Part shown: positions 21,177 through 30,495 of the stretch, one piece after another
Position numbering within the stretch: position 1 is the first letter of the stretch
How the letters are laid out: each line of letters opens with the position of its first letter
Assembly: GCF_024124765.2 (NCBI RefSeq)
Contig: NZ_JAMXSR020000001.1
Coordinates: 186,001 to 250,000, forward strand
From: Sphingomonas sp. H160509
GTDB taxonomy: Bacteria > Pseudomonadota > Alphaproteobacteria > Sphingomonadales > Sphingomonadaceae
DNA length: 64,000 bases
Direction: 5' to 3'
Translations under genes and position numbers: made by a program
The notes under the pieces: model-generated
Told to the model about the DNA's origin: nothing
Database searches by the model: none
The model's input: only the letters and a program-made list of their open reading frames with translations

Positions 21177-21509
21177 GCCACGGCGAGGACGACCCGGCTC
21201 CCGCCCACGTCCTCCTGAAGCGGCACGGGCCGACAGCGCCGATCTGGTAACGGCATGTCGCGATCCTTGGGGGCGATTACGATCGGCATCGTTTCGCTGC
21301 CGTTTGCCGCATCTCCAAGACCACCGCGAGCCGTGGCCTGATGATGCCGCTCGTCGCCTCCGCACTGATGGCCGGCTTCGTAGTACAGACAGTGTCGAAA
21401 GTGCGGCTATCTCACGTGCCGTCGTAAGAGTTTTTGTCGGGCAACGCGTCGGCGAGACCTTTCGGCCATGACTGGCGGAGTGAGTTGCCCATGGCCCATT
21501 ACCCAGCGC
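21177..21509. other. Intergenic between convergent operons
   Basis: About 330 bases between the convergent ends of the stress operon and the glutaredoxin-MauE gene. No convincing gene or terminator hairpin is visible. Confidence 0.4.
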
Positions 21510-22292
21510 CTAACCAGTAATTGCCGTCGCGCCCATCAGAAGCGCCATCGTTACCATCATGACGTTCTCGGTCAGCGACACGAACCCGAGTGGCACGTTG
21601 CTACTGCCCCCGACACACGCGCATTTGAGATCGCGCTTGTCGATATATACGGCCTTGTACACCGATGCCGCCCCAATCCCGCCGATGACTAGCGCTACGG
21701 GCGCCGAGAACCAGGTCAGGATGCCAGCGAGCATCAGGATGCCCGCGGCCAGTTCGGCAAACGGATAGACATACGCATAGGGGACATAGCGACGGGCTAG
21801 GAGGTCATAGCCGAGGAACATCGATGAGAAGCGCTCAAGATCCTGTAGTTTGAGCATCGCAAGCAGGCACATCGAAACCGCGATGAAGCGGCCCGCGCCA
21901 AGCAGGCCAATCAACGGCACACTGGTCAGTGCATTGATGGCAAGCGTGAGCAGTGCAGCTACCGCAAATACCGCAACGACCGGCGTGTACGGCGTGGCCT
22001 TGGGATCAGCGACACGCAGTCCGAAGTAGCGGCGCAGGGCGTCATAGCCACCGATCCGTTCGCCCTCGATGAAAATCTGTGGTGTCGTCACAACGCCATA
22101 TTTGGCCTTGAGGGCGTCTTGCTCGCCGCGGGTCGTCAGCCACCGGTCATCGACGGCATAGCCCTCATGTTTCAAAAGATAGCGTGCCTTAAGGCCGAAC
22201 GGACAGACATGTTCCGGCATCACCATCCGGTACAGAACGGCGCGTTTCAAATCTGTTTCAGTAGCGTGAGCAAAGTCGGTTGGCCTGGACAT
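21510..22292 (-). CDS. Glutaredoxin-MauE/DoxX fusion membrane protein
   Basis: Fusion of about 260 residues. The N-terminal glutaredoxin-like domain reads MVMPEHVCPFGLKARYLL and later TTPQIFIEG with the conserved cis-Pro, but the active site is CPFG, with a single cysteine. The C-terminal half has four membrane helices of MauE/DoxX type (LARRYVPYAYVYPFAELAAG, VYIDKRDLKCACVGG). The CxC near the end is typical of the MauE subfamily. The ATG at 22292 was chosen over one at 22355 because it lies past the MerR operator. It is divergent from a MerR gene and probably controlled by it, suggesting thiol or metal detoxification. Confidence 0.82.
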   Translation of the reverse strand: MSRPTDFAHATETDLKRAVLYRMVMPEHVCPFGLKARYLLKHEGYAVDDRWLTTRGEQDALKAKYGVVTTPQIFIEGERIGGYDALRRYFGLRVADPKATPYTPVVAVFAVAALLTLAINALTSVPLIGLLGAGRFIAVSMCLLAMLKLQDLERFSSMFLGYDLLARRYVPYAYVYPFAELAAGILMLAGILTWFSAPVALVIGGIGAASVYKAVYIDKRDLKCACVGGSSNVPLGFVSLTENVMMVTMALLMGATAITG

Positions 22293-22324
22293 GGCGGCTC
22301 CTTGGGTAACGTCGATGACTACCC

Positions 22325-22355
22325 ATATGGGGTCCGTACCACGGTACGGAATCAA
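22325..22355 (-). promoter_or_regulatory. MerR-type operator-promoter, 19-bp spacer
   Basis: On the minus strand TTGATT (22355-22350) and CCATAT (22330-22325) are separated by exactly 19 bases, the overlong spacer typical of MerR-regulated promoters. The spacer holds a perfect dyad CCGTACC-GT-GGTACGG. It faces the glutaredoxin-MauE gene and lies next to the merR-like start. Confidence 0.7.
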
Positions 22356-22363
22356 GAGGTGTC

Positions 22364-22783
22364 ATGACGACGATCGCAGGACTGGCCCGCGCAGGTGGGG
22401 TCGGCATCGAGACGGTCCGCTTCTACCAGCGGCGCGGACTGCTCGCGACCCCTGCGCGACCAGAGAAGCTCGGGCTTGGCAGCGGGGTCAGGCGATACGG
22501 GTCCGAGGACATTCGCCGTCTGCGTTTCATTCGTTCGGCCCAGACCGCCGGCTTTACGCTCGAGCAGATCGGCGAGCTCCTCTCGCTAGATGCGGCGACG
22601 GATCATGCGCGGGCGCGCGGCTTGGCGACGGCGCAACTCGCGGTGCTCGATGCCAGGATCGAAGAACTACAACGCGCCCGCGCCGCGCTTCATCATCTGG
22701 CAGAAGCGTGTGCGGGGACGCGTGCCGGTCTCTGCCCGATAATCGAGGCGTTCGATGCGCCAGCGCTCGAGGACGCCTTGTAA
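22364..22783 (+). CDS. MerR-family regulator
   Basis: MerR-type activator of 139 residues. The N-terminal winged helix reads GVGIETVRFYQRRGLL and RRYGSEDIRRLRFIRSAQ; a dimerisation helix follows. The C-terminal sensor has a Cys-x8-Cys-Pro arrangement (CAGTRAGLCP), like two of the three metal ligands of Hg-sensing MerR, but the third cysteine expected near residue 82 is missing. It may sense a thiol-reactive agent or another metal. The gene is divergent from the glutaredoxin-MauE fusion and the intergenic region contains a matching operator. Confidence 0.88.
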   Translation: MTTIAGLARAGGVGIETVRFYQRRGLLATPARPEKLGLGSGVRRYGSEDIRRLRFIRSAQTAGFTLEQIGELLSLDAATDHARARGLATAQLAVLDARIEELQRARAALHHLAEACAGTRAGLCPIIEAFDAPALEDAL

Positions 22784-22863
22784 ACCTCTTTAACATGACT
22801 GGCGGGACACGCGGTAATCGGACATGGGGCGGGACTATTAACCGCCTGGAGCACGCACCGTCC

Positions 22864-24790
22864 ATGTTGAGAACAAGTGCGTTCGCGCTGGGGCTTGCCA
22901 TAGTGTCGAGCAGCTGCACGCAACCCGGTCAATCGACAGCCGGGCTCTCACCGGACGGGGCTATCGGGATCACTGCTGGTATCTCGCCAGCGGGCGCGTT
23001 CCAGGTCGCGATCCGTCATCGTGGAAAAACGCTGGTCGCTCCGTCACCCGCAGGGATCATGCTGGCGGACCGTCCCTTCAGGGCGCTCGCAGAGACCGCG
23101 CGCGAAACCATCGTTCCTGCGACCGGCTGCACGGGAGAGCGGGTCAGCGCCCGCGAAACGGTTCAGAATGGTCGCCAACTCATCCTGGAAACGAGCGCCT
23201 GCAATGACGGTGCCGCCTTCCGGCTCGTCGCTCCGGCGCGCCCGGGGGCAGATCCATGGCGTATCGCTGGCGAGAGCACCCGCTTCGTCACGGCACGCAA
23301 TGACGCCTGCCTGGGGGTGCGCCACGCCAAATTCTTCAACAGCCACGAGGGCGATTATCGGCCAGTCCGCCTGCAGGCACTGAAACACGACGATCTCGTG
23401 GATCTGCCCCCTGACGTGCGCGACCGGAACGGCGGGAGAAACCTACGCGCTCACCGAGAGCAATATCGAACATTATGCCGCAGCCTATCTGACGGGCACG
23501 GTAACAGGCGATGGCGTCTCGATCCGCCTGACTCCGCGCCCCGACGATGATCGCCTGGCGGTGGTCCTGCCAGCTGAACAGCGGGTCACGACACCGTGGC
23601 GCATCGTCATGATCGCCGACCGCCCCGAACAATTGGTTGAGAACAGGATGGTCCAGCGCCTCGCGGCACCGTCGCGGATCGCTGACACGACATGGATAAA
23701 GCCTGGCAAGGCCGCGTGGGGGTGGTGGTCGGGGCTGCTAGCCCCCGATATCCCGAATGCGGGGCACAACATGGCGACCTACCGGCGCTATATCGACTTC
23801 GCCGGGCGCATGGGGCTGCGCTACTACGTCATCGATCAGGGCTGGGCATCGAGGCCGACGGGTGAGGGCCAGCCCGCCGATGTACTGACGCCGTCTGATG
23901 GCATCGACGTCCCCCAACTCGTCGAATATGCCCGGCGTCGCGGCGTGCGAATATGGTTGTGGACCGACTGGAAATCACTCGACGGCCGCTTGGATGCGGT
24001 ACTTGCACAGTGGCAGGCCTGGGGGGTGGCGGGAATGAAGGTCGACTTCATCTATCGTCAGGATCAGGCGGTCGTCGGCTTCTACCACCGTCTTCTCGCC
24101 ACGGCTGCCCGGCATCGGGTGCTCGTCAACATCCACGCTGCGTTCGTGCCGCGTGGACTGGAGACAACCTATCCAAACTTCCTCACCCAGGAAGGGGTGA
24201 TGGGCAACGAGTATAATCGGTGGAGCCGCAAGGTCACCGCTGGCTATGACGTCCGCGCCGCTTATACACGCGCGACGATTGGGCCGATGGACTATACGCC
24301 GGGCGGGTTCCGGAACGTCACGCCGGCCGCGTTCTCGCCGCAGGCGCCCGCTCCCGAAGTCATGACGACGCGGGCACACCAACTGGCGCTCTTCGTGCTC
24401 TATCCCAGTCCGCTGACCAGTCTTGCCGATGCGCCCGTTGCTTACCGGACGGCCGATGGACGCTGGGCGCGAGGCGTGTCCTTCCTTCGCATGGTACCCA
24501 CAACATGGGACGAAACACGTGGCATAGCAGGTTCTCTAGGACAGTGGATCGCTGTCGCCCGCCGCAAAGGGTCGCGGTGGTATCTGGGCGCGATAACCGA
24601 CGGCACGGCGAGGACCGTTTCCCTGCCGCTTGGTTTTCTGGGGAGCGGACGATGGACAGTTCGTGCATGGGCGGATGGCGCATCGCCGACTTCGATCGAT
24701 GAACGGACGGGTGAGGTCAACGCCGGCGGTCGACTGAGCGTAACGCTTGCAGCCAATGGCGGCGCTGCCTTCATGTTCGAACAACGCTGA
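22864..24790 (+). CDS. GH97 family glycoside hydrolase lipoprotein (frameshifted)
   Basis: Exported lipoprotein of about 641 residues. A lipobox IVSSSC ends the signal peptide at about residue 19. The N-terminal GH97 beta-sandwich is followed by the TIM barrel: TWIKPGKAAWGWWSG, YYVIDQGWAS, WTDWKSLDGRLDAV, GMKVDFIYRQDQ, LVNIHAAFVPRGLETTYPN and FLTQEGVMGNEYN. GH97 enzymes act on alpha-glucosides or alpha-galactosides. The frame shifts at about 23406 in a C5 run; one C fewer joins DLP to LTCATGTAGETYALTESN. The ATG at 22864 gives a proper signal. It starts 80 bases past the merR-like gene. Confidence 0.88.
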
Positions 24791-24818
24791 ACTGTAGTGA
24801 TCTAAAAGGTCGCTCGGC

Positions 24819-24844
24819 GGAACGTGGTATCATACCGGACGTAG
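24819..24844 (+). promoter_or_regulatory. Possible EcfG-type promoter for the DUF2231 operon
   Basis: GGAAC at 24819-24823 is followed by 16 bases and CGTAG at 24840-24844. The -35 is exact, the -10 deviates from CGTT by one base. It lies about 45 bases ahead of the DUF2231 gene. This is weaker than the two exact promoters at 14716 and 32914. Confidence 0.35.
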
Positions 24845-24887
24845 TAGCATTGCATTACGCATCTGCGCGTCGTCATTCGGAGGCTTC

Positions 24888-25334
24888 ATGCCGTTACAAT
24901 CTCCCCGACCCTCCGTCAGCGCTCTGCATCCGCTACACGTATTGCTTGGCGCATATCCGATCGCGTTCTTCAGCGGCGCCTTTCTGACCGATATCATCTA
25001 CCTGAATACCGCGGTGATGATGTGGGCGAATTTCTCGGTATGGCTGATCACTGGTGGACTTGTGATGGGCGTTGCCGCAGCGATTGTCGGGATTGGAGAA
25101 GCACTCTTCTCGCGTAACAAGTCGTCCCTGCGGCCGGGCTGGTTTCACTCCGTCGGGAACGCGGTCGTTCTCGGACTTTCGCTATGGAACGCGTTTGTTC
25201 ATAGCCGAGATGGATGGACATCAGTCGTTCCGACCGGAATTATACTTTCGGGCATTGTCACGGTGCTAGTCGTTATCGTGAACTGGCTAGGCACGTCGCA
25301 CACCATACGTCAGCTTACGGGGAGCGTTCGATGA
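24888..25334 (+). CDS. DUF2231 membrane protein
   Basis: Inner-membrane protein of 148 residues with four hydrophobic helices. The family signature is the N-terminal HPLHVLLGAYPIAFFSGAFL, followed by WANFSVWLITGGLVMG. Many DUF2231 genes neighbour periplasmic PQQ- or haem-linked dehydrogenases. Here the stop overlaps the start of a sorbosone-dehydrogenase-like lipoprotein (ATGATG), so the two are coupled. A role as a membrane partner of that enzyme is an inference only. Confidence 0.85.
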   Translation: MPLQSPRPSVSALHPLHVLLGAYPIAFFSGAFLTDIIYLNTAVMMWANFSVWLITGGLVMGVAAAIVGIGEALFSRNKSSLRPGWFHSVGNAVVLGLSLWNAFVHSRDGWTSVVPTGIILSGIVTVLVVIVNWLGTSHTIRQLTGSVR

Positions 25335-26646
25335 TGCGCGGACTTGCTATTGGGTCTTCCGTTCTGGCGTTAGCCGCTTCCGTTCTCCTTTCTGGCTGTG
25401 GCCGTGATCCGGCGCCTGCATCAACGCAGATCGGTGCAAACCCGCGCCTACCTGCGCAGCAACAATATCTCTTGCCGCCAATGAAAGTTGCGCCGGTGTC
25501 GAGTTGGCAACCGAACGAAACGCCGACGGTCGCCGCGGGCATGAAGATAGCGGCGCTAGCGACGGGACTTGAGCACCCACGCCAGCCCTACGTACTTCCC
25601 AACGGCGATATCCTGATCGTTGAGGCGAACGGACCGGGTTACGAACCGATCACCCGGCCCAAGGACCTGATCATGGGGTGGGTGCAAAAGTACGCTGGCG
25701 CAGGCGCCAAGGGTGGCAATCGTATCACGTTAATCCGGGATGCGGACGGCGATGGCAAACCCGGAGCTGAAGACCGTCTTTTTAGACCACCTCGTGTCGC
25801 CTTTCGGCGTCGCGTTGGTGGGCAACGATCTGTACGTGGCGAACACCGATGCGATCGTTCGATACCCCTATGTCACCGGCCAGACCAGGATTACTGTGCC
25901 AGGTCAGGTGCTGACCGAGCTTCCCGGCGGGCCGATCGATCATCACTGGACCAAAAGCCTCGTGGCGAGCCCTGACGGCTCGAAACTCTATGTCGGGATT
26001 GGATCGAACAGCAACATCACCGAGAACGGCATCGGTGAAGAGCGCGAGCGAGCCGCAGTGTGGGAAGTGGATCGCGCTAGCGGAGCCCACCGAATATTTG
26101 CGAGCGGCCTCCGCAATCCCAATGGCCTGTCATGGGAGCCAACCACAAACAAATTGTGGGTCGTTGTCAACGAGCGCGACGAGATCGGTCCCAACCTTGT
26201 TCCCGACTATCTCACCTCCGTAAAGGACGGTGCCTTTTACGGATGGCCGTACAGCTATTACGGCCAGCATGTCGATCCGCGCGTGATGCCGCAGCGTCCC
26301 GACCTGGTCGCCAAAGCGATCGCTCCTGATTACGCGCTGAGCAGTCACGTCGCGCCATTGGGACTAACCTTCTACACCGCGGGCAAATTGCCCGGATACC
26401 AGGGCGGGGCATTCGTCGCCGAGCACGGTAGCTGGGATCGTGCCCCCCTTCAACGGCTATAAAGTCGTGTACATTCCCTTCGCCAATGGCCGGCCTGCTG
26501 GGAAGGCTCGTGATGTCGTGACAGCGTTTCTTGACAGCGACGGCAAGGCACGAGGCCGCCCGGTTGGATTGGCGGTAGACCGCACAGGTTCGCTGCTGGT
26601 TGCGGACGATCTTGGAAATACGGTGTGGCGGGTCAGCAGCCGCTGA
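25331..26646 (+). CDS. Sorbosone-dehydrogenase-like PQQ lipoprotein (two frameshifts)
   Basis: Exported lipoprotein of about 437 residues; the lipobox is VLLSGC at about residues 19-24. The body is a six-bladed beta-propeller of the glucose/sorbosone dehydrogenase type: [77 protein letters not shown] and [17 protein letters not shown]. Family members oxidise sugars or aldehydes with PQQ in the periplasm. The frame changes at about 25757 (CCCGG, one G too many) and 26446 (C6, one too many). It overlaps the DUF2231 stop. Confidence 0.85.
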
Positions 26647-26733
26647 CCCTTGCTGCGGAAAGGCAATTTCGCGTCGCAGTCGCTTGACGCCGAAACTGCC
26701 GTTCGGAAGACCGCGAGGTTGAAGCCGGTTTGC

Positions 26734-28053
26734 CTACTCGTTCTCCGTCGAGACGTCATTGCGCGGTGGAACGACCGGAGTCGAACTTTCCGTCGATGGG
26801 GCGTGAAACCGCAAATCGCGCTGAGGCACCGGCATGGTTACGCCGTGTTCCTTGAACAGGTCCCATATGCGAAAGAAGACATCGCTCGTGACGTTTCCTA
26901 CTCCCGCCTCCGGACTGTCGATCCAGATTCGTAGGTCGAATTCGACCCCGCTGTCGCCGAAGGCCTTGATCCAGCATACCGGCGCGGGTTCGGTGAGCAC
27001 GCGTGGTGAAATACTGGCGGCTTCAACAGCGAGCCGTTGGGCCAGCCTCAAGTCGCAATCGAAAGACACACGAAATCCTACATGAACCCTGACGTCCCGG
27101 CTCGAGAAGGACCAGTTCTCGACTTCGTCGGTCATCAGCCGTTCGTTCGGGATCAGATGCTCCTTGCCGTCCCGGGTCAGGACCGAGACAGCGCGAACAC
27201 CGATCTTGTTGACCCAGCCGAAGGTATCACCAACTGCGATGACGTCGCCGGGCTTGATTGAGCGGTCGAGCAGCAGGATCAGACCTGCGATCAAATTACC
27301 GAGCGTTTTTTGCAGGCCGAAACCGATCGCCAGCCCAAACGCCCCCGAGAAAACTGCCAACGCAGTAAGATCTATGCCCAGCAGGTCGATCCCGACGAAG
27401 ATAGCAACGGTGACGACGGCGATCTGAGCAAGCTTCTGGAACAGTACCCGTTGCGCTGCATCGAGCAGACGTGCCCGGCTAATCCAGCGCAGGATAAAGC
27501 CGAGCAACGCGCGGGCGGCAATGAACAAGAATAGCGACAGGCCAACCGCATTGACGACGTCAAGCAACGAGATGCGGCGGGTGCCTACACGCATGTTGGC
27601 GCGGTCTAATCCCGCTATGAGCGGCGCCAGACCACCCAGGCGACTTGCAAGCACGATAAATAGCAACGCGGCTGCGATCAGCGATGCAGCCCGGCTCTGC
27701 AGTCCGAGCGAACGGGCAATCTCGTACGCAAACGCCGCAACGGCGATAGCGAGGCCCGTGGCGAGGAGGAGATCCGCTCCTTGGTCCAGCCCGCGGACGC
27801 CAAGGAAAGCTGCCAGGACCATCGCTGTTACGCCAGAGCGTGTAAGTGCCATCAGTCTCGATGAAATTACGTCGGCCTGCCTCGGTGCCAAGGCAGGTAA
27901 AAGGTAACGGCAGGCAAGACGTGCTGCGAGGACGCCTAGAAGCAGCGCGGTGCTCAGGATCGCGGCAGCGGCAATCAGGTCATGAAACGGGAGCGCGGTC
28001 CAGCCGTCCAAATAGGTCTGCCACCAGGCATCGTGTTCCAATCGGCTCTCCAT
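26734..28053 (-). CDS. MscS-family mechanosensitive channel, large type
   Basis: Channel of 439 residues with several N-terminal membrane helices (about 20-270) and the MscS core AVFSGAFGLAIGFGLQKTLG followed by DRSIKPGDVIAV. The C-terminal cytoplasmic domain is almost identical to the truncated copy at 1-419. The gene is unbroken. It converges with the sorbosone dehydrogenase gene. A second and a third MscS-type gene in one 28-kb stretch points to strong osmotic-downshock provision or to a duplication. Confidence 0.9.
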   Translation of the reverse strand: MESRLEHDAWWQTYLDGWTALPFHDLIAAAAILSTALLLGVLAARLACRYLLPALAPRQADVISSRLMALTRSGVTAMVLAAFLGVRGLDQGADLLLATGLAIAVAAFAYEIARSLGLQSRAASLIAAALLFIVLASRLGGLAPLIAGLDRANMRVGTRRISLLDVVNAVGLSLFLFIAARALLGFILRWISRARLLDAAQRVLFQKLAQIAVVTVAIFVGIDLLGIDLTALAVFSGAFGLAIGFGLQKTLGNLIAGLILLLDRSIKPGDVIAVGDTFGWVNKIGVRAVSVLTRDGKEHLIPNERLMTDEVENWSFSSRDVRVHVGFRVSFDCDLRLAQRLAVEAASISPRVLTEPAPVCWIKAFGDSGVEFDLRIWIDSPEAGVGNVTSDVFFRIWDLFKEHGVTMPVPQRDLRFHAPSTESSTPVVPPRNDVSTENE

Positions 28054-28688
28054 TGCGAACTCCCCAGCTTCATTTGCCGCAAAGCCCGCCTAGGTGTTAG
28101 CCAGACTTTGCAAGCGGGTCAGCCGTTGTGGACATGATGACTACGTGTCTCAAGTAGCGTTGCCATCTGCAAACCATGCGAAGCAGCCGCTGTTAAAACG
28201 GCCCGCCCCCAGGGTCAGCCAAGGGCGAGCCGACCAGCCGCTCTTTCCGGGAGTAGGCTGGCACAGGATAAACACGCTGCGGCTCTACGGGTTCAAATTA
28301 GTCGGCGGCAATGCAATGCGCGAAATGGCCAAGTCCATCGAAAAGGCACCGTGCCCACTGCCCACCGCAGCCCTGTCCGAAAACACACGATAGTCGCCAA
28401 TCGGGGTTAGCGACGGCGTTTTGCGACGATTGAGGGGCTCCCGTCCGAAAACACCTGTTTTTCGCACAATGGTGATTACGACAGGGTTTTCCACACACCG
28501 GGCCGCTGAATACCGACAATGTAGAGGAAAGCTGCCCGTCTGATTATTGGGAAGGCACATGGCTTATTGCACGTTGCTTGATGCTGCGGCCTTTCTCAAA
28601 AAGGATCCCTAAATGCTAACGTTAAATTTGATATTCGACTGCGCAGCTTTCCAGGTCAGTTCGATACCGTTACGACTGATCTCATTAG
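28054..28688. other. Intergenic with repeat copy A
   Basis: About 630 bases between the divergent MscS gene and a secreted-protein gene. It contains dispersed repeat copy A (28323-28493). Small open frames on both strands have no family resemblance. The 3' 130 bases are AT-richer and probably hold the promoter of the next gene. Confidence 0.5.
28323..28493 (+). repeat. Dispersed palindromic repeat, copy A
   Basis: About 170 bases that align with copy B at 34990-35158. Strongest blocks: CCCTGTC, AAACACACGATAGTCGCCA, GCGACGG, TTTGCGACGATT, then CACCTGTTT and CGACAGGGTTTTCC. A stem GTCGCCAA / TTAGCGAC (one G-T pair) lies in the middle. On the minus strand both copies translate to NRRK(S/T)PS-x-TP-x-GDYRVF, but substitutions are not concentrated at third codon positions. 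Confidence 0.65.
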
Positions 28689-28706
28689 ATGGGGATCTGG
28701 GGGAAA

Positions 28707-29690
28707 ATGACACTACGTACCGTTTCGGTAGCAGCATTGGCGTCGATTTCGATGTTCGTCGCGAGTGCCACGCCAGTCGACGCTCAGTTCGGCATTTTGG
28801 GGGGGCTGGCAAAGAAAGCCGGCATTTCGATGCCAAGCCTGCGCAAAGAGCCTATCTCTACCAGCTTGGCGGATGCCCGGTGGGGTGACCCCAGCCAAGA
28901 CAGCTTCGTTCCACGTATGGCGAAGCGTGAGTTGTCCGGGTTGCAACATACTCCGAGCGGCGGTGTCATCCTAGAACCAGGATATTTCAGCTTCAACGGT
29001 CAGAGCTATTGCTTGCATGCCGGCACGCACGGTCCAGGAAAGGGCGATGGCTACCTGTACGGGCCAACGCTTGGTGCCGCTAAGGATGCAGTGATTACGA
29101 TTGTTCGGAACTCGGTTCAGCATCCCGAGATCGATCAGCACACGATACAGGGGCTGCTATGGGCGATCCTGTCTCGCGCCAAGATCGAGGATCTATCAAG
29201 CGAGCAGAAGATCGCTGCGGCACAATTGCTGCCCCCCCGCCAGCTCGCCGGGCTGAACCGCGGTGTGTTCGATATGCTGGCAACCGGCCCGATCGCGGAC
29301 AACCTTCCACGACAGGTGCGCGCCGCCATGCAGGCTGAGGCTGACTTGCGCCGTATGCTGGTGACGCCAGGAACCAGCTATAGTGAACTGGAGCGGGTCG
29401 CAGTGTTGGCTGGGATGGCGCCGTTAGGTGAGGGTAGCATCGGCGTGCCTACTGGGCGGTGGAGCCACCATCCTGACGGCTACTGGATCCGCTATTTGCC
29501 CAACAGCTATTCGAACACCGTTGTTGAGATTTGGGTGCCGACGAACTCGCCGGGTATCGGTAAGGAATACGACCCAGCTACCCACATCGCGGTTCCCGGC
29601 AACACGTCCCGGCAGAGGCTGATACAATCAGGACGAGCTTACGGACGCTCGTGGCTGATACAATCAGGACGAGCTTACGGACGCTCGTGA
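28707..29690 (+). CDS. Secreted protein with thioester-domain-like pattern
   Basis: Exported protein of about 327 residues, no named family recognised. The ATG at 28707 follows GGGGGA and gives a signal peptide MTLRTVSVAALASISMF ending at about VDA-Q. The mature part holds SFNGQSYCLHAGTHG and, some 50 residues on, IDQHTIQGLLWAIL. A YC-motif followed by a Q-x3-W motif is what Gram-positive thioester adhesin domains show (internal Cys-Gln bond), so a thioester-like fold is possible, but this is pattern reading only. The C-terminus ends in a 12-residue tandem duplication (LIQSGRAYGRSW twice, less the last residue). Confidence 0.6.
   Translation: MTLRTVSVAALASISMFVASATPVDAQFGILGGLAKKAGISMPSLRKEPISTSLADARWGDPSQDSFVPRMAKRELSGLQHTPSGGVILEPGYFSFNGQSYCLHAGTHGPGKGDGYLYGPTLGAAKDAVITIVRNSVQHPEIDQHTIQGLLWAILSRAKIEDLSSEQKIAAAQLLPPRQLAGLNRGVFDMLATGPIADNLPRQVRAAMQAEADLRRMLVTPGTSYSELERVAVLAGMAPLGEGSIGVPTGRWSHHPDGYWIRYLPNSYSNTVVEIWVPTNSPGIGKEYDPATHIAVPGNTSRQRLIQSGRAYGRSWLIQSGRAYGRS
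29617..29688 (+). repeat. 36-bp tandem duplication
   Basis: Two identical 36-base units, 29617-29652 and 29653-29688 (the last base differs), starting GGCTGATACAATCAGG. The unit is 12 codons, so the duplication is in frame and extends the C-terminus of the upstream secreted protein. The same DNA in another frame leads into the LprI-like fragment. Confidence 0.85.
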
Positions 29691-29970
29691 GTGCCTCGAT
29701 CAAGCGTTTTGAGGAAAGCGTGAAATCGCATCGGAGCAGATGGTCGTTCGCGCTGAGAGGTCATGGCTGGCCTATCGAACATCCGAATGCGGCACCGTCT
29801 ATGGAAACGGAATCAGTAGCAACATTCGAGGGAGCATGGCGCTAATTTGCCAGATACGGCTTTCACCGATGCCGACGTACACCATCTGGCTCCACTCGCT
29901 GACATACATCAACCGTACACTGCCGCTACTACCGCAGACTGACAGCGAAAGCGTTCTCCCACCGGCCTAG
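29651..29970 (+). pseudogene. LprI/DUF1311-like fragment
   Basis: Two short frames together resemble a lysozyme-inhibitor LprI-like (DUF1311) protein. Frame 2 gives SASIKRFEESVKSHRSRW, an amphipathic helix, and frame 1 from about 29740 gives RSWLAYRTSECGTVYGNG, GSMALICQIRLS and YTIWLHSLTYIN. The W-x2-YR-x2-EC pattern and the later C are the family pattern. No good start or signal peptide is visible; the 5' end merges into the tandem duplication. It is either a broken remnant or a small gene with an indel. Confidence 0.4.
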
Positions 29971-29979
29971 GAGGCCTAA

Positions 29980-30465
29980 ATGCAGCGATTTCGCACCGTG
30001 CTCTACGGGCGCATGACGGCCGCCATTCTCACCGGCGCGTTGGCGGTTGGTCCGTTTGATGGCGCAGGAACTGCCGACCGACCAACAGCTGCAGGCAGCG
30101 TTCGGCGCGGTTCACAATCACCTTGGCCTTATGGAATATTGTATGGGCAAGGGGTTCGCCACTGACGTCGACGTCGCCAATACGCGCAAGTCGGTCGTCG
30201 CGGCAGTCGCAGGCATGACCGTGGGCCCGGCGATGCTTGCCCTGCAGGGCGTAGGTCGACGCGGTGACATCGTCGGGCCACGGTCATCGGCCTGATGGAC
30301 TCGAGCAACCCGGCCCGCCCCGAAGAGGTACGCGAAGGACAGACGATGTCGCTGGCGGACAATGCCCGCGCGCAGAAGTCGTCCGAACGCACACTCTGCA
30401 GGCAAATTGCGGAACAAGCTTCCGCCGTTTTGGAGGCGGCATCGAGCGCGGCATCTGATAGATAA
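29980..30465 (+). CDS. Small secreted protein, unknown function (two frameshifts)
   Basis: Exported protein of about 160 residues with no family I recognise. An excellent AGGAGG site lies 5 bases before the ATG at 29980. The signal peptide runs MQRFRTVLYGRMTAAILTG and on to AVGP. After about 30053 (TTT, one T too many) the frame reads LMAQELPTDQQLQAAFGAV and MEYCMGKGFATDV; at about 30280 it returns to the first frame with ATVIGLMDSSNPARPEEV and ends with CRQIAEQASAVLEAA. Two cysteines in the mature part may pair. Neighbours on both sides are also secreted. Confidence 0.6.
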
Positions 30466-30495
30466 CCTAGGGCTAGTCGCGTCAACGTCTTGCAA

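Noticed and set aside
28285..28560. Possible RelE/ParE-like toxin (GDYRVF motif) on the minus strand, similar to 34806-35288
   Set aside because: The motif is shared because both frames cross the dispersed repeat. No antitoxin, start site or rest of the fold is present.
29617..29688. CRISPR-like repeat
   Set aside because: Two direct units without spacers are a tandem duplication inside a gene, not an array. No array or cas gene was found anywhere in the window.
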